Source: Silurus meridionalis (taxonomy: Eukaryota > Chordata > Actinopteri > Siluriformes > Siluridae). From it: a stretch of 64,000 nucleotides of DNA. Made by a program: the position numbers and the translations under genes. How positions within the stretch are numbered: position 1 is the stretch's first letter; each line of letters opens with the position of its first letter. Under the pieces are notes generated by a model that worked only from the letters and a program-made list of their open reading frames with translations, did not search any database and was not told where the DNA came from. The stretch covers positions 24,911,608 through 24,975,607 of the forward strand of contig NC_060886.1 in NCBI RefSeq assembly GCF_014805685.1, in the 5' to 3' direction. Below, piece after piece: positions 26,639 through 42,717 of this stretch.

Positions 26639-27807
26639 TGGGTCTAATCACATTTTTAAAAATCAAAAATGTATGCATTATGTAATACAAAATGCACTTG
26701 TAAAAGGAAACTTCTCTGAGCTCCAGATTCAATTAAACACCCAGAAAATAATGGTTTGGAAGATGGGACTTATAGCAAATTAGAAGTTCATGATTTGAGT
26801 TATTATTATTAAATGCAATTGGGTTATTTGAAGATTATTTGAAAAGTGAACATCTTACGGTTATTTTGATTGCAATGTCACTTTACATCAGTAAATCTTT
26901 ACATCTGCTTTTGTTTATTATTATTTTTGTCCGTTTATGCTTTCAAATCCTAAATCAAGGATATTGCATGATATAAGCAATATTCAATAGCGTTTATTTA
27001 TTTCCGATAAATATAAAGTAAAGATTCCATTTATGTTTTTATGAATCTTGGTTTCAAAAACGCTGCGATTTTCCAATTTGTTGATTTTAGTTGTATTATG
27101 CACATAATCCTTAATCATAGATCAATTTCACAGAACTTTCATTTTGAACTCTGATTTATTTATTTATTTTTTTTTTTTTTACATTATTGGTGTCTTTGTC
27201 CTTTATTATTCTTAAAAAAAATGTAAAAATAAAAGGTTTTTAAAGAGTTTTAACTGTCAGGGTTTTCTTCATTACTTTTGCTTCACACTGACGAGTTTAT
27301 GTTTGCTGTCTGATTTCACGATGGGCAAAAATGAAAGATAATTTATCGAATGTAAATTATTAAATTGACAAACTTTCATTATTCGGACGGATAATTAAAA
27401 CTAGAAGCACACATCAAAACTTTAAAAGTTTTGATTTGTGTTTTTGAATCAGTGAACATTTGAACAATAAATATTAACTTTTTACATTTACATCCTATTT
27501 TTATCTAAACATTTTAAATAGCAGCTCTGCCATGGATGATTAATAACAGCTGTATAATCGACTGCAAAAAAAGATGACATATCAAAATCCCAGAAAACAA
27601 TTTAATCACATTGAAGATCAGACTTGACTCTTCGTTGTCCGTTTGATTACATAAGTGTCCTGTTATCTGATTTGTTGAAGGTTAACTTGATCACTGTACT
27701 CTCATATATGAAAAACTTTTTCTTTTTTGTTAAAAAAAATTATTTGTTTGTTTGTTTTGAAGGCGATAAAAAACTGTGCCTGAATAAAGAAAAGAAATGT
27801 TTCAAAG

Positions 27808-27813
27808 TTTTAT
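27808..27813 (-). terminator. nr4a2: Candidate polyadenylation signal AATAAA for nr4a2
   Basis: A minus-strand AATAAA about 1.4 kb past the stop, followed by a T-rich stretch. A second AATAAA at 27860-27855 is an equal alternative. AT-rich DNA gives this hexamer often by chance. Confidence 0.25.
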
Positions 27814-28796
27814 TTTGCAAACATTAAATATTCCTTTTTCGCGTTGAGTTTTTTTTTATTCGGATTGGGATTGAAATTACACCATAGAAAAAAAGGGCAG
27901 TGATGCTCTGCACACACCTATATGAATATAGATATATATTATATATATGTATATATGTACATATACATATGATAAATTCTCAAATGGGAAATGACTCATA
28001 ACTGTAGCTGACATATATAAGAGAAATAAAACAAATTAAAAAAAAAAAAAAAAATGCAAAACAGGGACAGTGTGAATGTTGAAATCTAAAATAATCCAAA
28101 CTACACCATGATTCTAAACTCTTGGCAACGACAACAACAACAACGACAACAAAAAATCAAATCATAAATATAGAAACATTTATATTAAACAGCAACAATA
28201 CATACAACACGTACAAACAAGGAAATGGCTGACAGTCTTACAAACAATTTGGGGCCTTTCAGATTTTTTTTTTCTTCACTTATATACAGATTAAATAGTC
28301 TTTCTCCTCCTCATCTATACAGAAAAGTTGTCTCAGTACTATGAATTGTATCTTTTCTCCGTTTTTTTTTCTTCTTCTTCTTTTTTTTTTTTTTTTATAA
28401 AATCTAGCAGACTACATAGTGTCCGGAATAATATGAATAATCATGTTTTATATAGACAGCATCACCTCGATAGCAAGTGCCTATAGTCTTCTACAACATG
28501 CGTGGCCTCCTCTGCGATCCTGACAGAAATACACAGGCACAAGTTATTCAAAAATTAAATAGAAAGAAACAAATGAAAAAGAAAAGAAGATAGAAATGGC
28601 TCTTCTTTATACACTTCGGTGACAGAAACAAATCTATCCTGCGTGTAGTATAATACGGTTATAATACAGATCATGTGCGTTTTTCCAATGAGTTGAGAAA
28701 AAAGTGTTTTGGAGTCAAAAAAAAAAAAAAACAGAGTTAATGTTTTTTGCAGATTTATTTTCTCAACAGCAGTCCAAGAGTTACTTTAAGAACTGA

Positions 28797-28798
<2 letters not shown>

Positions 28799-28843
<45 letters not shown>
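28799..28843. repeat. CT microsatellite in the predicted nr4a2 3' UTR
   Basis: About 22 units, followed by a few TATC units. Confidence 0.97.
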
Positions 28844-28847
<4 letters not shown>

Positions 28848-28955
28848 CTATTTATCTATCTATCTATCCATCTATCCGTATGGGAGGTTTAATTAAATGA
28901 CATGAAATTGCAAAGAGAGCTGAAATGAAAATGCATGCATAACCGTCTGTGCGCG

Positions 28956-28960
<5 letters not shown>

Positions 28961-29004
<44 letters not shown>
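28961..29004. repeat. GT microsatellite in the predicted nr4a2 3' UTR
   Basis: About 22 units on the plus strand, so CA in the transcript, some 190 bases after the stop codon. Confidence 0.97.
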
Positions 29005-29006
<2 letters not shown>

Positions 29007-29190
29007 TTCATCTGGTGGACTGCCAATGTCCTTTGTAGAATGAAAATAATAATAATATTTATACTCATAATAAAAAAATCAGTAGTTTTCTGACTCTTAA
29101 AAGGAGTCTATGGAAGTTCGTTGAGGTCTTTTTGAGAGAGAGAAAAAAAAATGAAGTCTCTGTCTTTCATTGTCTTTTTGTTTGTTTGTT

Positions 29191-33645
<4,455 letters not shown>

Positions 33646-33902
33646 GGCTGCAAAAGAAAAGAAAGAAAAGAAAAGAAAAAAGCAATGAAAATAGATGCAA
33701 ATAAAAAACATTCGCAACAAAACGCCTGGAATAGGAACTTTCTGCAACGTGCAGCTGTACTTCACAAACACCAAGCTTTCAATCGACCTTATATTACGCA
33801 TAACTGTAAATGACTCTTAACAGCTATATATGGTCAGTAAGATAAATTACTACACAACTATTATTGCAAACAACTTTTCAAAACGTTTCAAAATTGCAGT
33901 AC

Positions 33903-34002
33903 CTTCAGCCGTGGGACTCTTTCTGGTCGCCACTCAAAACGCACGAGGCTGTCAGCTTCAGGTAACAAAGCAGGGTTCGAGATACAGTCCGGATTCAGCT
34001 TC
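33903..34002 (-). other. nr4a2: Probable nr4a2 non-coding 5' exon 2
   Basis: On the minus strand a pyrimidine-rich acceptor (GTGCTTTGCTTCAG) at 34004-34003 is followed by 100 bases and the donor GAAG|GTACTG at 33902-33901. The next acceptor is that of the first coding exon, 255 bases on. NR4A2 in other vertebrates has non-coding exons before the start codon, which fits. Exon limits are predicted from splice motifs only. Confidence 0.5.
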
Positions 34003-34558
34003 CTGAAGCAAAGCACAACTTCTTACTCAGATGAGCAATACCAATACATTTGCTATGAGAGCTACACATGGCACCAGTGAGCAGTGACAATCATTGCAAT
34101 CCGTCACTTCGAACTCTGCATAGTGCAGCTTTGAGAAGTTTCCCACTGATAAAACATCATGCACAAGCTCCGTCAATGTGTCCAGCTGAACTACTGTTTG
34201 GGTTAATGCAATATTCCTAGCTCTATCTTATGACATTACATGTCGAATGCATGCAAAAATTCAGCTTTTGGTGACTTAGTCAACAGTGGGACATTTGGCA
34301 AAGTTGCTGCATGCTTGTTGCGCGTTCAGAGGAAACCAGCAAAACTCGAGCAAGTGTCACTCTCTCTCACACAAACATCTCTGCATCCTCATCACCTCTC
34401 GGGTTTACATGACAAACCCAAAGAGCCACAGATTTCTTAAAAAAAAACCAATATTTCCAACAACGCGCGATCATCTTTACTGCACAGCTGCAAGCAAAAT
34501 GCATGCATGCAAAAACGTCTCTTACACACACACACACACACACACAGCGATAACATAC

Positions 34559-34740
34559 CTTTAAATCACCATCAGAAAAGTTGCATCGTATCCATACACT
34601 CGCAGGTTGCTACAGTGTAAAAAAAAACATGCATGTGTGTGTGTGTGGGTTCGTGTGTGAAAATGTCCAGCGCGAGCTAGAAGTCGAGTCGGTGAGACGG
34701 TGGAAGAAAAAAGGCGAAGCGCGCGCGGTGCTCCTCTCCA
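34559..34740 (-). other. nr4a2: Probable nr4a2 non-coding first exon
   Basis: The segment lies just downstream of the CpG-rich promoter and ends at a strong donor AAAG|GTATGT at 34558-34557. The upstream limit (about 34740) is set by a weak TATA-like CATAAAC at about 34769-34775 and is approximate. It contains an internal GT run and a T-run. The intron after it begins within 20 bases of another CA/GT microsatellite. Confidence 0.4.
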
Positions 34741-34860
34741 GACTAGCGCGCCGCGCCAATGTGTCTTTGTTTATGGGAGCGCCGCTCATCGCCACCCACG
34801 TGCTCTGGAATTAGACACGTCATCGCGCGCGTCGCCAATGACAACCACCAATCAAGTTTT
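34741..34860 (-). promoter_or_regulatory. nr4a2: CpG-rich nr4a2 promoter with CRE-like, E-box and CCAAT motifs
   Basis: A local CpG-dense patch (several GCGCGC runs) in an otherwise AT-rich window, immediately 5' of the predicted first exon. Motifs seen: CRE half-site TGACGTG (minus, 34822-34816), E-box CACGTG (34797-34802), and CCAAT boxes on the plus strand at 34756-34760, 34835-34839 and 34848-34852. There is a TATA-like CATAAAC near 34770. NR4A2 is known as a CREB-responsive immediate-early gene, so the CRE-like site is expected. Binding is inferred. Confidence 0.6.
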
Positions 34861-35029
34861 GGGAAAGGCTGACAGATAGGAAATACCCACCGGAGACTGA
34901 GTTTGCTGCGTGGTTTTTCTTTTTCTTTTCCCTTTTTTTTTTAATGCGTTTCACCATCCTCGATTCATTAAGTCACATTGATGCTTGCAGGAGGCCTGTG
35001 AGACAAACTGATTTGAGTGAGGAACAAGC

Positions 35030-35121
35030 AAGCAAACAAACAAACAAACAAACAAACAAACAAACAAGCAAACAAACAAAGATATAAACACTTTTATACA
35101 CACCTTTATACTTTAATAAAG

Positions 35122-35206
<85 letters not shown>

Positions 35207-35234
35207 GTCTGTCTGTCTGGCCAATGTCTGTCAG

Positions 35235-35283
<49 letters not shown>
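35030..35283. repeat. Cluster of AAAC, ATCT and ATT microsatellites
   Basis: AAAC units (35033-35080), about 21 TATC units turning into TGTC (35125-35218), then ATT units (35238-35283), within 250 bases and 0.3 kb upstream of the nr4a2 promoter. Confidence 0.97.
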
Positions 35284-35549
35284 GTTGTTGTTATTATTAT
35301 TAATTAAATGATTGTTTAAAATAGTTATATCTCAAAACCAAATATAAATAATTGAAATAAAAATCATTAGTCCAAACACAAAGGATTTAAGTGTCTCAGT
35401 TTCCACCAGTCTCGCCAGTACATAGGCAAAGGCTCATTCTACCAGTACACAGTACATCTACCACAAAACCTTTTACTACATCACGCCTAACATACTAATA
35501 TACGTGGTATATAATATCCCCCGCCACCCCTAGAGCCGCGGCTCAGCCC

Positions 35550-35910
35550 GGCGCCCCCTCGTATTAGACTGTACAGCGATATTTAGCAGCTGGGTAAGTC
35601 CTGAGCAGGTGGGGGAAGGGCTCATTAACGCCGGGGTTTGGTCGTCACTGCCGTACCAATTTCGCTGGAGGAACGAGAGATGCGACAGGAGGCGACAAAC
35701 GCGAGTCTGACGCACAAATCAGTGCTTTGACGCAGGCATTCACAACGGCCCAGGAATAGACTCCTTCATTTTCCATACCGCACCTAGACACAAGTTCCGG
35801 TGGCCATACAACCTATTCATAGCTTTATTCATTCTATATATGGCTTCTGACCTAACCACAGGCCACGGAGAATAATCTCGGGAAATGATCGTGGCAATTT
35901 GTCCTGACTG
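35550..35910. promoter_or_regulatory. Candidate upstream regulatory block of nr4a2 with CArG-like motif
   Basis: Roughly 0.8-1.1 kb upstream of the predicted start. GC-richer and non-repetitive, with GGGCTCATTAACGCCGGGG and a CArG-like CTATATATGG at 35834-35843. Serum-response control of NR4A immediate-early genes makes a CArG element plausible; binding is inferred. Confidence 0.3.
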
Positions 35911-36554
35911 ACTTTAGGACCCGAGGCTTCTCAGAGACCATGGAGAGAACCGTGGTTAAATCATTTATTTATATAGACCATTTTTTTGTATGCATTGAAA
36001 TCATTGATAACTTTCAAGAACACTAAACCGAGAGTGGATGTTCTTTGGTACGTTTACAGTGTACCAGCTGCATCTCCGAACGGGGGTGTCACACTCTCCT
36101 CTAGGGGACAGCATTGTTCACCACCCACCCAAAAAAAACCTGCCTTTCCTGTCATCTTAACGCACAATCTAAACATTAAACATGATCTACTGCAAAATAC
36201 CGACATATTTATGATTTACATATAAAATATTTACATAATTATGTTTTGCTCAGTTACTTATTTTAAAACACTTTCCAATCACCAGGACAGGTACAGTACT
36301 CAGCTGTGGTCTCAAGTTTTAATAGGCTTTTACAGAGGGATGTTGTATTACTGCTCTTAGCTTTCATTTACCTTTTAAATGAGAAGAAATTACATACAAT
36401 TAAATAATAATTGCCCATTGGCTAGCTTAATTAGTAAGTGCCTTATTTATATGCATAATTTAATCACTACTCTTTGGGGAGGGAGCAAATGAAGAGCAAT
36501 CAAATCGAACCAAAGTTATTTCCTAATTATGGCATGTTAAAGGGAGGGGTGAGG

Positions 36555-36555
<1 letters not shown>

Positions 36556-36608
<53 letters not shown>

Positions 36609-36611
36609 GTG
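36556..36611. repeat. GT dinucleotide microsatellite
   Basis: About 27 units with one interruption. Confidence 0.97.
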
Positions 36612-37129
36612 TATTGGGGGGGGTTATTATTTTTTTACTGTCTGTATACTGTGAGAATGCTAAAAGATTTTATGATTCTTGCCTTGCATTATTATGGTAT
36701 TTTAAGGACATGATAATACAAAATGATCAGAAATTAGTTTGTTGCAAGTAGTTTTTAAAAAGTCTATATTTATTACTAACCTCATTGCTTTTAAACACAA
36801 ATCATAAGTCATAAGTCTTGAGACTATAAAACAGCATATACAGTCAGAACGTAGCCAGAAATATTTTTCAGCACCATGGACAGTTACCACAACACCCGCA
36901 CCCCCCTATAACCATACCTCCCACCACCACCACCAGTACAAAATGTGAAGGTAAATATAGAGCTGCTATTCACCTATACATTTTAGACACATCTCTTTTA
37001 ATAAGGGAGTTTCCAGGTTCCCATGTCCTCCTCATTCAGCAAAACTCCCACTGTTTTTCAGATTTAAGCTTTTTTTTCCCCCTGCTCTAACACACTTGAG
37101 TTAGAGAAAGGACAGGGTGTTTTCCAGGA

Positions 37130-37280
37130 CTAGGATTGGAACCCTGTGCTCTAATGGTTCATTAACCTCCGCCATTCCACTGAGAATTACTTAGCACAAT
37201 TAGGTGATTAGCCTTCACAAACATTAGCAGTTCATCTCATTACTGTTTATGAGTCCACAGATAGCAATCACCCTATTTAC
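37130..37280. promoter_or_regulatory. Candidate conserved non-coding block
   Basis: Includes GTTCATTAACCTCCGCCATT, GCACAATTAGGTGATTAGCC and ATTACTGTTTATGAG: dense homeodomain cores and no repeat signature. Confidence 0.3.
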
Positions 37281-37841
37281 AAATGTACAGCTGTTTAATT
37301 TTGTCCTGGAAAAAAAATCTTATATGAGCCCTTATATAAACATATAGCACAGTTTATGGACCATTAGTTAGAATTAGTATCGAAAGTTATTGATACTGAT
37401 TGTAGACTATATTCTCTTATGCATATGCAAAGGATCTATAAACACATGGGAACAAACCAGTGACCAGTTATTTATGTTAGTTATATTCGGATAGACATGC
37501 AAGCTCTTATTTCAAGATTGCATTCTTACCATAAAGAAGAGCATGGTTAACTTTGTACCTTTCGAGGGTGGCTGTGACATCTTTAGGATTTAATTAAGCG
37601 TTTTATTGTACTGGATCTGTAGGTGTTCTTTAAATTAGTTTTAATGTGTAATGATTTCCCTAATGTTTGTATGTTCTGTCTTTTTTATCCTAATTAAAGT
37701 TAGTTTTTTGGATTAACATGGACTATGATTTCTTTTTTATGCACTTGTTTTTAAATAGAAAGCTGTAAACAGATAATCATAAAATTAGGATGAATTGGTG
37801 AGACATATTTACCATGCTGTACAAGTCAGATCCCTGTAGGC

Positions 37842-38010
37842 GTCACCTTCAACTTATGGGACTTAAAATATCTGCTGTTCTGCTAGCGTATTAATCCCAG
37901 ATATCACACCTTCTAAGGTCTTGTGGAGCCCCTGCATCGATAAGTCAGAAGTGTTTTGGTGGTCCAAGGTGATTGGCCTATATAGGCAGGTGGTTTCAAT
38001 GTTATAGATA
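37842..38010 (+). mobile_element. C-terminal remnant of a Tc1-like transposase with element end
   Basis: One plus-strand frame reads DLKYLLFC, RINPRYHTF, stop, GLVEPLHR, stop, VRSVLVVQGDW. It resembles the transposase C-terminus LVESMPRR-AVL-AKGG of fish Tc1-like elements. It is followed by GGCAGGTGGTTTCAATGTTA, close to the usual end of that family. At least two stop codons make it dead. Confidence 0.55.
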
Positions 38011-38549
38011 ATCTGTATCTGATGGATATTACTTCCACAACATAAATACTGCTATAATTAAACCATTTGGGTTTAGTGATTATTACTGATTAGACAAGAA
38101 AGATTTTCTTTCACTTCCTGCACAATGGGAAGCCTTTCTCCATATACAGTATGATGTAATTGTTTTTGATTTATGGTTGATAAAATCTCTACACTCTCCC
38201 TCAGCCACATTCTGCTGATTACATGATATAATTTCAAATTAATCAGACCCTGCTCTCAGGTTTTAATGCTGCACAATCCCAGACCTCATTCTCTTTCTAG
38301 GCACTACCCCTATGTCTTCTTTCCAATTTAAGGCTCCTCCTTTACAAGACTAAATGTCTACTTAATATGCTTTAATGCTTGCTCTCTGGATCAGGGGAGT
38401 ATTCCATCACTTTAACACACCTTCATATAACACATATTTAACTAGTTCAACCCTATGAAGCGGCTTGTCTTACGGCTGACAAGCTCTTCAGCAGAATGAT
38501 GAAGGTGTCCACTCCTGTGGCTTGATGAGACAGTAAAATGGGGACAGAG

Positions 38550-38690
38550 GCCCTGGGCTGCCCTGAGTCTGCACATCACTCAGCATTGAATATTCATTAA
38601 TCAGTGGCATGGCATGCCTTGTAATTGGCAGAAACATTAGTGATGAATCCTGTGGAATATTCCAACTCCTTGCATATTCATGTCTTTGGG
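38550..38690. promoter_or_regulatory. Candidate conserved non-coding block with POU-like motifs
   Basis: GAATATTCATTAATCAGTGG, TGCCTTGTAATTGGCAG and CTTGCATATTCATGTC occur within 130 bases: POU/octamer-like and homeodomain-like cores. Confidence 0.3.
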
Positions 38691-39211
38691 CAATATATCC
38701 TGGGTGTGTGGCTTCTTTTTCCCCTCATCTTCTCACCTTTCTGTCTTAAAAATAACGATTGAAAAAGTCGGCAAATCAGATTCATTCACTGCCGCTTTAA
38801 CAATATATACACTCCTGTTGGTTAGCTTTGATTGCATGGCATTTTTCTGCCTTGTACATTTTATTCTACAATAAAAAATCTAAATTTAGTTTTTGCAACA
38901 CATGTTTCTGGGGCAGGATTTTAAACACAATTAAAACACACACACACGCACCCATTCCAGCAGAATCTTTTTAAAAACTATTGTATAACACTATATTATC
39001 TAGTGCATTTTGAGCACAACAATGACTTTAAAAATCATTTCAGTGACGACACATGGCGTATAGTGTATAGAAATTAGAATAGGATCTAGCATTGGTATTT
39101 ATGACCTGGTGGTCACAGACACACAGTACCTGCAATTACACTTACCTGGAAATCTATAATATTTTTAATAATACTTAAGCACCTTTTAAGATAATTTAAG
39201 GTAGATACATA

Positions 39212-39212
39212 G

Positions 39213-39255
<43 letters not shown>
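39212..39255. repeat. CA dinucleotide microsatellite
   Basis: About 22 units. Confidence 0.97.
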
Positions 39256-39259
<4 letters not shown>

Positions 39260-39359
39260 AATAATGATTATAACATATGATTTAAGCAAACCAGTGCTGA
39301 CCTTGTATTTTCACATGTATATTTAAGACCTTTCATGTTTTTTTTGTGTGTGTGATTTA

Positions 39360-39540
39360 AATCAGGACCATCTGGATGGGACTGATACATGCTGGGAATA
39401 AATTAGTTAATTGCCACCCAATTGATTAGGTTTAATTAGGTTTGGGAAATACTTTAGGGAGCATTTTAGGTGACCTTATAGTGGTGTTTGCATAGTTTTG
39501 CATTAGTGCTGATCAATAATGAGTTCATTGAAATGACTAA
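39360..39540. promoter_or_regulatory. Candidate enhancer rich in homeodomain motifs
   Basis: Contains AATTAGTTAATTGCCACCCA and ATTGATTAGGTTTAATTAGG in one run, similar in style to the 5.9 kb block. Confidence 0.35.
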
Positions 39541-40122
39541 CTAACAGCATACGCACTGTACTGGAATTAGATTCTAATAATAATTGCGTTAGCTCTTAGC
39601 AGTTAACTGCTGCTTAACTTCATATGACATACACACATATTCAAGTACTGCAGTTCTAATAATTTTAGAAACATCATTATACTACATATAATTGAGGACG
39701 TAGAGGGAATGTCAATATATCTGCTTTATTGGGTTATTTTAGAAGCGGCGCATGGTTTTGGTTACTATAAGCATATATGCATGTGGTGTGCATATCTGTG
39801 ATTCATCATATCAGACAGTGGTTGTAGAGGGGGGGATGTAAATAAATTAGCAGGTGATTGATCATGTCTTATTTTGGTGGTGTCACACATCTTTGTTTGT
39901 CCTCCGTGGAAAATGCATGATTTGTGTTTTCTTAAATCCATCATACAGAATATGAAGCCATGCATAATAATGAAATGAATTTATTAATGTGCACTGTCCC
40001 CTCAAGTCATGTGACAGTGAAATGGATGACTGGTTTGTGTGCAAGGGTTTGTGTGTGTGCTTATGTGTGTAAAATTGTTAAGGATACTTTTTCAGCTGAA
40101 GCAGCTAGCCGTAGAGTAGATA

Positions 40123-40247
<125 letters not shown>

Positions 40248-40647
40248 GTTTATGATGATAAGAAAGAGGATTTGTAGCACAATAGCACACAATCATGCGT
40301 ACAACATTGTAACTTCTGAAATTCTGATTTAAATCTATAATTTGGTTCCATAAATTTAGCTACGGTTCTTGTTGAGTTACAACGTTGAACATCTTGGTTA
40401 ATCTCATTTGCATTACAGTCCCTAATGGAAAAATTTTTCAACAAATTATAGAAATTACCCACTTATTCCATACATTTATATGAAGAGTATGTACAGTTAC
40501 TATGACCTTATTAATTGCTGAACAATTTTTGTGTGTGTGCTTTAATTATATCTACAGACCAATATTAAAATGATATTTGTCAAGATTAAACTTTAAAGTT
40601 TTATTTCACTTACAGTTTTTCCAGTAGTTTTTGTCTTGGAGCACTAA

Positions 40648-40648
<1 letters not shown>

Positions 40649-40702
<54 letters not shown>
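40649..40702. repeat. GATT tetranucleotide microsatellite
   Basis: About 13 GATT units. Confidence 0.97.
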
Positions 40703-40703
<1 letters not shown>

Positions 40704-41164
40704 CATTATTTCATTTATTCATTCATTTACAGTAAGGGGTTAATTCTGGTCAGTGTCAGAGTAAATTTAGCCATCATAAATCTGTCTGTTGGATCGGACC
40801 ACACGGGCCCCACTGTTCCTTTGTTGGACCAATTTTGGTAGACACTAAATCCCGCAAGTTTTGGAGATGCTCTGACCCAGTTGGCTAACCATCACAATTT
40901 GGCCCTTTTCAAACTTACTCACATCTCACTTGTGCATTTTTCGTGCTTCAAATTTGAGGAAAAATGTTCACTTGCTGCCTAATATTTCCCACCCATTAAC
41001 AGATCCCCACCCAATAACATGATGAAGAGAGTGTGTTATTCACTTCACCGCTCATAATTTTATAATATCATAATGCTATGTCTGGTCAGTGTATGGTTAA
41101 AAGTAATGTATACCTGATTATCATACCTATGTTTTCTTTTAAAAAATCCAGTACAGATTTTGTC

Positions 41165-41240
41165 CTTAACTCTTCTGGGAAGGTTTTCATTATGGGTTGA
41201 GTAGATTTGTGTTTGTTCAGTCACATGAGAGTGGTAATTA
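41165..41240 (+). repeat. Decayed dispersed repeat fragment related to the 52.5 kb element
   Basis: Shares ACTCTTCTGGGAAG and a following AGTAGATTTGTGTTTGTTCA arrangement with the block at 52558-52640. Too diverged to classify further. Confidence 0.35.
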
Positions 41241-41311
41241 GGCCTGTAAATGTTTAGTTCATCAAATTGGTGTACCGTGGGGTGAGGTCATGATTCTGAG
41301 CAGGACAGACA

Positions 41312-41397
41312 AGTTCCCTTTCAGGAACTCGAGCTGCGTCGAAACGCTTTGGGAACGCAAAGCGTTTCAATGCAGCGTCTCGTTTCCTCAGGGAACT
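41312..41397. repeat. Long imperfect palindrome of a dispersed fish repeat
   Basis: The arms begin AGTTCCCT (41312-41319) and end AGGGAACT (41390-41397). The centre is a perfect 11-base stem GAAACGCTTTG / CAAAGCGTTTC (41341-41351, 41358-41368) with a six-base loop. The sequence resembles termini of repeats I associate with DIRS- or LTR-type elements in cyprinid and catfish genomes; that assignment is from memory. Confidence 0.5.
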
Positions 41398-41559
41398 AGT
41401 GTTACATACATAACCTAGAGACATTTTTCTACTTCAACAGGCATTGTCACAGTGAAACAGGTTTGGGTCTGTGTTCCTGTCAATGAATGAAATATGTAAT
41501 GTTACAGTATTTATAGATATGATACACAATTTCCAACTTTGTAACAACAGTTTGGGGAA

Positions 41560-41680
41560 GACCAATGTGTGGGTGTGATTGTCAGGTGTCCACACACTTT
41601 TGGCCATATGAATAATTTAGTATTATTGTCAGATGTGCTCAAATGGGAGCAGCCGAAAAAAGAAGACGAAGGTCAGATGT
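41560..41680 (+). repeat. Element end plus short LINE-like tail
   Basis: GTCAGGTGTCCACACACTTT and TGGCCATATGAATA resemble the terminus of a fish DNA transposon (TTTTGGCCATATAGTG form). About 40 bases on, GGGAGCAGCCGAAAAAAGAA matches the 3' tail of the RTE fragment at 53290 (GGAGCAGCCGAAAGAAGAAG), suggesting a severely truncated insertion. Confidence 0.45.
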
Positions 41681-41739
41681 GCTCAAAACAAGGCCGAATC
41701 ATGTACATTTCTTAAAGATTAGATTTTTTTTATTTCTTC

Positions 41740-41792
41740 CTCTTATTATTATCATTATTATTATTATTATTATTAGTAGTAGTAGTAGTATT
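41740..41792. repeat. ATT and AGT trinucleotide repeats
   Basis: ATT units followed by five AGT units. Confidence 0.95.
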
Positions 41793-42013
41793 TAGTATTA
41801 TTTTATTGTAATCATCTATGTTAATATTATTAAATTCAATGTACAGAATGTAAGAGTTACACTGAAATCATCGAATCACATGAACTTATTTGTTGGTGTT
41901 TTTTTTACAAATGTATTGAGACCTTTTGAATTTTTTTTAACAAATTTAATAAATTTGATAAATTACAAATTACACTTTGACACTGCAAAACCCCATCCTC
42001 CTTCTCTCTCTCC

Positions 42014-42035
42014 CACACACACACACACACACACA

Positions 42036-42083
<48 letters not shown>
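42014..42083. repeat. CA dinucleotide microsatellite
   Basis: About 34 units with one CT interruption. Confidence 0.97.
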
Positions 42084-42085
<2 letters not shown>

Positions 42086-42359
42086 TTCTTTGCTGTTCTG
42101 AATGACTTTCATCTTTTCCCTCTTCATCTGAGAGAGAGAGAAAAAAATGGGATCAATCCTCTTTACTTGTTTGGATTATTAGCAGCACACTGTGTGTGCG
42201 TCCCATCCCGTGTCTGTGTAGTTGCGTAACTCCTCGCAGCAGTATTGTCAAACTCTAAAGTGGATTCCAGTGGCCTCTCTGGAGACCCGGAAGTGCACGA
42301 CTTGGAGGGATTTATTTTTCTCTTCCAGAAAAACAGCAACTGCAGCAGCATTGAAGCCA

Positions 42360-42470
42360 GTAAAGCTTTTCCTCTCTTGAATGAGCCGCCGTTGCTTCAA
42401 TTATGACAAAAATCAATTATCTACGCTCAGAGTTCAAGGCTTCTTTAATCTGTCCATGTGTTTAATCTGT
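42360..42470. promoter_or_regulatory. Candidate conserved non-coding block
   Basis: GCCGCCGTTGCTTCAATTAT, GACAAAAATCAATTATC and TTTAATCTGTCC; homeodomain and SOX-like cores, about 1.8 kb left of the gpd2 relic exon at 44.3 kb. Confidence 0.3.
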
Positions 42471-42663
42471 TGTGTGTGTAAGAGGAGAAAAGAGAAAAAA
42501 AATTACAAGAAAAAAGAGAAAGAGAAAGAGGGACAGAATGATCCACTCTAATCCACATTTATTTTCTCTTTCTTCTTTTTAAATGTGGGATTTGTGAATT
42601 CCATTCATAAGGGAAGGCCCTGAGCCTAGATATGCTGTAAGACAGTCTTTGGAGCAATGTTAG

Positions 42664-42665
<2 letters not shown>

Positions 42666-42711
<46 letters not shown>
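42666..42711. repeat. CT dinucleotide microsatellite
   Basis: About 23 units. Confidence 0.97.

Positions 42712-42717
<6 letters not shown>

Larger units (their letters stand above)
22176..27799. other. Intergenic desert downstream of nr4a2
   Basis: No gene recognised. AT-rich with TA, CA, GT and TTTA arrays and one GC-balanced block at 24.4-24.6 kb. The 24230-24430 stretch is less AT-rich but has no recognisable domain. Confidence 0.65.
27800..29190 (-). other. nr4a2: Probable nr4a2 3' untranslated region
   Basis: The stretch after the stop codon has no coding signal and is AT-rich with many UAAAU/AUUUA-type motifs on the transcript strand, as expected for an unstable immediate-early mRNA. 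It contains a GT run (28961-29004) and a CT run (28799-28843). Two AATAAA signals on the minus strand are possible ends: 27860-27855 and 27813-27808. The exact end is unknown; the region below 28.0 kb could already be intergenic. Confidence 0.4.

Noticed and set aside
40649..40702. Regular short arrays that could be mistaken for CRISPR-like repeats
   Set aside because: Simple tetranucleotide tandem repeats with no spacers, in a vertebrate genome.
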